Under the pieces are notes generated by a model, which ran no database searches, was not told the DNA's origin, and was given only the letters and a program-made list of their open reading frames with translations. A DNA stretch of 64,000 bases from Sialis fuliginosa (Eukaryota > Arthropoda > Insecta > Megaloptera > Sialidae): NCBI GenBank assembly GCA_961205875.1, contig OY540815.1, positions 24,675,638-24,739,637 on the forward strand, written 5' to 3'. The translations under genes and the position numbers were made by a program. Each line of letters starts with the position of its first letter. Within the stretch, counting starts at the first letter, position 1. Positions 58,362 to 64,000 of this stretch are shown piece by piece.

Positions 58362-58672
58362 ACATCCGCGACTTCGTTCGCGTTATATATATAATAAGAT
58401 GTATATGGTTCGCAAGGAATTTAGGTTAGGTAGAAGCTGTCACCCATGAAGAAGAAGAAGTAGGTAATACAGATTTCTGTTATAACAAATGTCACATTTC
58501 CAATTTTTTATCTAATACATTTTTCTGAATACAAACCAGCAGCTCCTTAGGGGTTTTTTTTTTTAGAGATTCGAAGTAGCCTATGTTCTTTCTCAGGATG
58601 CAAGCTATCTCCCTGCCAAATTTAATCAAGATCGGTTCAGCCGTTTAGCCGTGAAAAGGTAACAAAATTAGT
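58362..58672 (+). repeat. Helitron/SINE-like element with retroposon-type tail
   Basis: Opens CTAACTGACATCCGCGACTT CG and ends GAAGTAGCCTATGTTCTTTC, CAAGCTATCTCCCTGCC, TTCAGCCGTTTAGCCGTGAA. The same composite occurs at 8132-8471. Confidence 0.6.
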
Positions 58673-59287
58673 AAATAATTTGGAATTTATAATAATTCAA
58701 TATAAATATAAGATTTGTATTGATATATATATGTATGTAGTTGAGTACCGCTGGAATATGGAATATACATATTTATTACATAATAATATAATGTATATTT
58801 AGGTATTGCATTTAAATATTCCATGTGAACAAATCCATAAACAGAAAAGTTGATTAAACATTAATATTATGAATTATATTTGATAAAATAATTATTGTAC
58901 AATTAAAAATTTAAATATTTACATCAATTAGTATATGTACAATAATTAATGATATTAAACGATAAATTTATCAGATATTCATTATCGGTATTGTTTTCAT
59001 AAATATTACATAACCAAACAGAAAGAAATGTACTTTGATGTACATATATTATATAATATATACAGAACTAATTATTTTTGCCACTGTAATTATTTCATGT
59101 GCAATAATTTATCTAAATATATATTCATGATTAGATTTAGAGCATTGGTGGGGTTGTTACAACCCCCTTTTAATATAAATATAGTTCTATATAATACGAT
59201 AAATGTTCTTTAATATATTTTTAAATAATTTTTAATATGTATGTATATGAAAAATTTCAATGGGATTTGTCAGAAATAAAAATCACC
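58673..59287. other. very AT-rich stretch, nothing recognised
   Basis: No repeats, runs or credible frames seen. Confidence 0.3.
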
Positions 59288-59475
59288 AACATGAATTAAT
59301 TACATATTAATTTGTATTTAAAATTCAAATTTTGAGGGTGGTTTTTATCCCTTCAATAGCTGTTTAGACACGTACAAAAAATAAATGTCTCTTAGGTTCA
59401 ATTGAACTACAAATGTACCAAGTCTTATCAAAATTAGTGAGATAATACTCGCAATGTTCCCTTTTTATACGAAAA
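59288..59475 (+). repeat. dispersed repeat M, copy 2
   Basis: Same blocks in the same order as 27828-28022, ending GATAATACTCGCAATGTTCC. Confidence 0.75.
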
Positions 59476-60289
59476 TAGTTACAAAACTTCCAATATTTCC
59501 AAAACCCCTAATCCGATTAGCACCAAAATCAATATGTCTGGAGTACTCACTGAGACAAACATTTTCTCCAAAAATAACTAAGATATGTGCATTTTTATAG
59601 TAGTTATCGTAAACGAAAGAAAATTCTACACACAGACACACAGCTGCCATGCAGAAATTAACTTTTCTTTACGTTTTGAAGTTAGTACAATCAGATTCTG
59701 TCATTATCTCGGACACAATTTTTCGACGGTATTACAATACTTCCATTTCCTTCGGAACGTGAAAGTAAAAAAATTTTGTCACAAAAATACATCGGTTTAA
59801 ATTTAGCTATTTAAAATTATAATACTTGCAAAAGACAAGAAAAATGTTAACACTTTATGTAAATACGGAGAGAACTGTCACACCCCCGCATCCCCCCCCC
59901 TCACAAAACACACCCCCGACAACAGTAGAATATTTTCAGCCTTTTAGATTTATTGTATTCCCAACGGCAGACAACTCCGTGTTAGTATTTCCGGGTCTTT
60001 TCTATCGCGCCGGAGCTGCGGGCCCTAATCAGTTACCGGAAACACTTTCCGGACATCCCAGCCCGAGGGATTCCACCGCACCATTTCCGTTCTACCTCTT
60101 TACCAGTACCGGACATGCGATTTTACAATTTTTTTTTCATTTACTATTTATTTGGTTCCCTCCAAAAAAAATTGATGAGCTAGAAGGCTGAAATTTTGCA
60201 TGCACGTGCGTCGCGTGATCACCTTGAGAAAAATATCGAAATTTCTAAATGGAACTCTTGATAAAAATAAAGTTTCTTAATTTTTTTTT
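59476..60289. other. non-coding stretch with a 121-codon frame
   Basis: The plus frame 59826-60191 crosses C-rich and GC-richer sequence and reads as P/F-rich without family similarity. Probably non-coding, but the moderately GC-rich 59930-60120 part is unexplained. Confidence 0.3.
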
Positions 60290-60644
60290 ATATTTTTTAA
60301 GTTCTAATGGAAAATATTTCTCGAAAAATTAAAAGAAAATCTACTTTGGCAAGTTTGATTTATCTTCTTTGTGGCATATCAATGTGAAATTGTAACTTTA
60401 ATTAATATCTGAGCTATACAGAAAGTTATGTGCAAAGAATTAACTAACAGACATTGACTAACAGGGTGTAGAAGGGGTGACACATCACTTATTAGGCGAT
60501 TCATATTTACAGGTCGCTTTAACAAACCTTTAATGATGATGTCAGTTTTTATAATTCTCCTATAAACAAATTAGTTTTTTAGTTGCAAGCTTGTTTCACT
60601 TTTACCCCATTTTTTTCGTGTTTCATATTTACCCCACTCGACCC
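60290..60644 (-). mobile_element. GGGTCGA-ended MITE, partial inverted copy
   Basis: TTTCTCGAAAAATTAAAAGA, TTTGTGGCATATCAATGTGA and AACAGGGTGTAGAAGGGGTG match 46294-46834 inverted. Ends TTTACCCCACTCGACCC followed by TA. The other terminus is missing. Confidence 0.75.
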
Positions 60645-61068
60645 TACAGATTTAAGAGTTATTTTATCCACAGATAACAAAAACATTACAAGCCAAATGC
60701 ACAACAATCCAAAATAAAATAAATAATTTATCACTACCCAATATAAAAGTTAGCATACGCTACTGTTCCACCCCTTCCCCCCCCCCTCACTCACCATAAA
60801 CAACATTAATGTACACGCGGGTTATATCAACAGTGGGAAAAGGGGCGTTAGAGAGAGGGGGGGGGGGCTGTGATATATGCTGTTTATCGTACGGATTTTT
60901 ATTGGTTTTGGGGTGAGTGGTGAAGAAGATGGGGGTAGGGGGGATTTGCACTTGTTATTTGCGGTTTTTGTTACAATTCATTATTTTGGACAGTAGTTAA
61001 TTTTGTTACAATGAGTTTTTATTTTTATTAAGCTAGATATATATTAATTTGTAATTGATTGAGTCTGA
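60645..61068. other. non-coding stretch with C10 and G11 runs
   Basis: C10 at 60777-60786 and G11 at 60857-60867, 70 bases apart. Nothing else recognised. Confidence 0.35.
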
Positions 61069-61070
61069 TA

Positions 61071-61125
61071 AGGTACTGGCACCAGTCTTGGATCATACCC
61101 CAGTATTGGACTCTTGTTTAAATAA
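61071..61125 (-). mobile_element. TA-MITE family A, copy 15 (terminal fragment)
   Basis: AGGTACTGGCACCAGTCTTG, then CATACCCCAGTATTGGACTC, after TA. About 55 bp of the right end only. Confidence 0.65.
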
Positions 61126-62465
61126 ATGTTAGTTTAATAAATTAATAAATTAAAATTTTTAAATCTTATTATAAAAATCTTAATAATCAATAAATCTGTA
61201 TCAAAGAACACAAATAAATACATCTCTACGTGTTAGGTTCAGTAACAAATACCTAGTAATAGTAACACAGCTCTCGGCAAAACCCGGGGGAGGAGGGGGG
61301 GGGGGGGTGAACGCCGCTGTTATATTTGTCAAAATATCCACACAATTAGTGGCAACACATCTGGTGGTACAACGGCACTACTACAAACCGAGAGAGAACC
61401 TCCGTACACCCACCCACCGACCGACACACCCCCGCCGACACAGCGAGAGAACATTGTACTCGGTTTGGAATCCGCGAACGCGCCAACTAATTTTCAGAAC
61501 AATGATTTGCTGTTAGCACAAATTATATATTATTGTGAGCGAAACATATTTAGTTATTGGAATACATAAGTTTGTTTATGAATTAAAACACTTTATACAT
61601 TAATTATAAACAGCGACGAGGGGGGAAAGGGGTGAGGGGGGAGGTGCGTGTGCGTGTGTGTTTAATATTTTATTATATAATTTCCGCATGATGATATAAA
61701 TTGATTAATTATAATCATAATGTGGATTTCATTTTACATTATTTAATCATTAGGAGATACATTATATAAATACCTAATACTCAAATGCACAATTAAAATT
61801 TTTATTTAATATATAATACTTTAATATATTTATGCAATACCCCCTCCCCCCTGCCACTTCATCCTTCCTTAATAATCAATCAAATAGCAAAATGTATATA
61901 TTTAATATAAAGAAAATTTATTTGATTATTTTAATAATCATGGGGGACGGAATGGGGCACTGCCCCCCCCCCCCCCTCTGTGGTATATGTACGTGTTTTT
62001 TTTTTATAAAGTTTCCCCCGTATGAAGATTTTTTTATCTGTTTTGATGGGAAACCCAAATTTTTCAAAATTGCGAGAGAAAAGTATAATTAAAAAAATGT
62101 AACATTAGTAAATTAATAAATGCAGCTTTGACAGAGTTTAAAGCTCCCTTTAGTCGTTATTAAAACAAGGGGTTGTTTCTGGCTGTTGGCCGGAAACACT
62201 GACTCGTTTCCGGTAGCGGGAAGTTTGCACAGTTCGCGGTTTCTTCCAGTCTCTGAGGTTTGCTAAGTCGCACGTTATGTTTTTTTTACTTTTTGTGGTT
62301 TTGTTACAATGTATTATTTTTTTAAGTACATAGTTTTATACATAACTAGATGCAGATATCAGTGGCGAGGCGTGAAAGAGAAAAGGGAAGCATATTTTGT
62401 CAATCCTACCCCTCCTATTAACAAAAAAAACTAGTTATGAAACACCTTATAGTAACTAAATGATT
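61126..62465. other. non-coding stretch with G13 and C14 runs
   Basis: G13 at 61295-61307 and C14 at 61963-61976. Frames across these runs are artefacts. Nothing else recognised. Confidence 0.35.
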
Positions 62466-63147
62466 CTACGTCATATTTTCTTGTATTTTAGTCGATATTT
62501 GTATGACGAGTTGAAGTTCATTGCAGGAAATTTCACTAAAAAATTTAGAATTTTTGATTTCGTTAAAAGTATGTTTATTGTATAGAAAATGACGTGAAAA
62601 GTTGAACTGTTCAAACCGCAGGTCTGTATCTCAAACCGTTTTCGAGATACAGCCTCTCAAAGTTTTAATTTTTTCAAATTTTTGGAGAAAAAAGGCCATA
62701 ACTTTTGAACGCGTGGTCGGAATTGATTTTAGTTGACGGATTTGAAATCAGCGTGTCAAAATCTATATAATGACATGTATAAAACTTTAAAATTCGACAA
62801 AAAAATTTGGTCAAAAATCGACATTTTTTTAAGGTATACCCCTTTGAATTTTTTCAATTTTTCCCAAAAAATTTTTTTACGAGTTTTAAGATATTATACA
62901 TGTCATTATATAGATTTTGACACGCTGATTTCAAATCCGTTGACTAAAATCAAATCCGACCACACGTTCAAAAGTTACAGCCATTTTTCTCCAAAATTTT
63001 GAAAAAACTAAAACTTTGAGAGGCCATATCTCGAGAACGGTTTGAGATACAGAGCTGCGGTTTGAATCATTCAACTTTTCACGCCATTTTATATGTAAAA
63101 AACATACTCTTAACGAAATCTAAAATTCAAAATTTTTTAGTGAAATT
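62466..63147. repeat. long foldback palindrome, copy 2 (right tip missing)
   Basis: CTACGTCATATTTTCTTGTA, ATATTTGTATGACGAGTTGA and onward match copy 1 at 24231. The inverted arm runs to AAATTTTTTAGTGAAATTT and then switches to CATGGTTAAAATTTAAATTT, so about 70 bp of the right arm is lost. The centre is near 62845. Confidence 0.85.
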
Positions 63148-63748
63148 TCATGGTTAAAATTTAAATTTTTCATAAAAATATCAACTTAAAGTTAAGAAAA
63201 TAAATCATAATTTACTATACAAATACTAATTTTTAAAGTACTTAAATATGGCTATAATTTGTAATATTTTTCGTATCTCCGGGCCTGCCTATACAGTTAA
63301 ATGTATAAAACCACCGCCCGTAGTTTAAAACAGTTTGAGAAACACCGACGCAAACGTTTTATCGTAAAAGCTTTTTGAAAAAAAAAAAATCACTGTAAAA
63401 TATAACATCGCATAAATTGCCGGTGGACCCCGCGAATGGTTCAGTTAATAAAAACTCATGTTACATGTTATGGCAGTCATCATGTACGCAAATTAGCGCA
63501 CATTACAACACCCGTGTGTCTGTCTGTCTGTCTGTGCTCGCTCATTGTTAAACTATTCCGCACGATATCGAGGGCGTTAAATAATGGACAAATGTCATCT
63601 CGGTAACAAGAGCAACTACAAATTATCTACTTTATATAAATGTCATTGAAATTACTTTAGTTGTTGTAAATAAACTTGTCATTCGGGTCAACAAAAAAAA
63701 TACACGTGTTTATTTTGAATTTATAAACATGTTATATCGTATATAATT
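63148..63748. other. AT-rich stretch, repeat flank and GTCT tract
   Basis: 63148-63215 is shared with 44080-44160. TGTCTGTCTGTCTGTCTG near 63515. Otherwise nothing recognised. Confidence 0.4.
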
Positions 63749-63750
63749 TA

Positions 63751-64000
63751 AGGTACTGGCAACAGTATTGAAATTATAAATATTGATTACATACTGCAAT
63801 GGGTGTCAAAATGGTGGACACTTAAACTAATTATTAGTATAATTTATTTATTAATTATTATATTATCATGGCAATTGCTTTACATTGTGTACAATTGTAC
63901 CATTCTTTATTTTACAAATTTTATATCGTAGTACTTATCATTAGAAAATGTCCATCACTGGGTGCCTATTTAAAAAAAAAAAACTATATTTTCAGACTTT
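63751..64000 (-). mobile_element. TA-MITE family A, copy 16 (runs off the window)
   Basis: AGGTACTGGCAACAGTATTG after TA, then GGTGTCAAAATGGTGGACAC, TAATTATTAGTATAATTTAT and further inverted family motifs up to the window edge. Part of the right-end region is deleted. Confidence 0.8.

Larger units (their letters stand above)
34666..64000 (-). other. gro: upstream groucho intron or 5' region (partial)
   Basis: Everything to the right of the Q-domain exon. The expected preceding coding segment (family residues ending EMHKQ, with the MYYEMSYGLN motif) was looked for on the minus strand and not found, so this appears to be a single intron of at least 29 kb. A very short exon could have been missed. 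Confidence 0.6.

Noticed and set aside
59826..60191. 121-codon plus-strand frame
   Set aside because: Contains a C-rich run and has no recognisable motif or family. Start and end have no gene context.
34666..64000. Search for the preceding groucho exon (MYYEMSYGLN...EMHKQ)
   Set aside because: No minus-strand segment encoding these residues was seen. A short exon cannot be excluded by eye.

Overview
The window looks like insect nuclear DNA, probably from a moth or butterfly. It is very AT-rich and almost wholly non-coding, and it is packed with small non-autonomous DNA transposons and Helitron-like elements. The lepidopteran guess rests on the Helitron-type ends (hairpin followed by CTAG), on the AGGGTTC/CCCTTATAG and 'ATCGGTTCAGCCGTTTAGCCGTGAAA'-like repeat tails, and on the groucho protein sequence. 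The species cannot be named from the sequence alone.

Only one host gene is supported: groucho (gro, the TLE-family co-repressor), on the minus strand. Two exons are visible. Positions 34665-34528 encode the second half of the N-terminal Q (tetramerisation) domain. Positions 13353-13116 encode the start of the glycine/proline-rich region. Splice sites and phases fit, and the exons join in frame as IIG|QQ. The intron between them is 21.2 kb. The upstream intron appears to run from 34666 past the right edge, because no earlier gro exon was recognised, and the downstream intron fills 1-13115. About 376 bases of 64,000 are therefore demonstrably coding, and the whole window appears to lie inside one gene.

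The introns hold a layered community of mobile DNA. The dominant family is a roughly 0.5 kb TA-flanked element with AGGTACTGGCACCAGT ends (16 copies or fragments). Others are TTA/TAA-flanked PIF/Harbinger-like MITEs, TTAA-flanked piggyBac-like MITEs, hAT-like elements with 8-bp duplications, a deleted pogo/Tigger element that keeps the tail of its transposase, a 1.1 kb element with long TIRs, Helitron-like elements, two long foldback palindromes, and two unrelated tandem arrays that both have a period near 181 bp. Several insertions are nested cleanly enough that the empty site can be read from a paralogous copy.

The window also has about 36 homopolymer G or C runs of 9-20 bases, which is striking in such AT-rich DNA. 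No prokaryotic-type system, CRISPR array, rRNA or convincing tRNA was seen. Coordinates of degenerate repeats are approximate. Those given with target-site duplications were read base by base.
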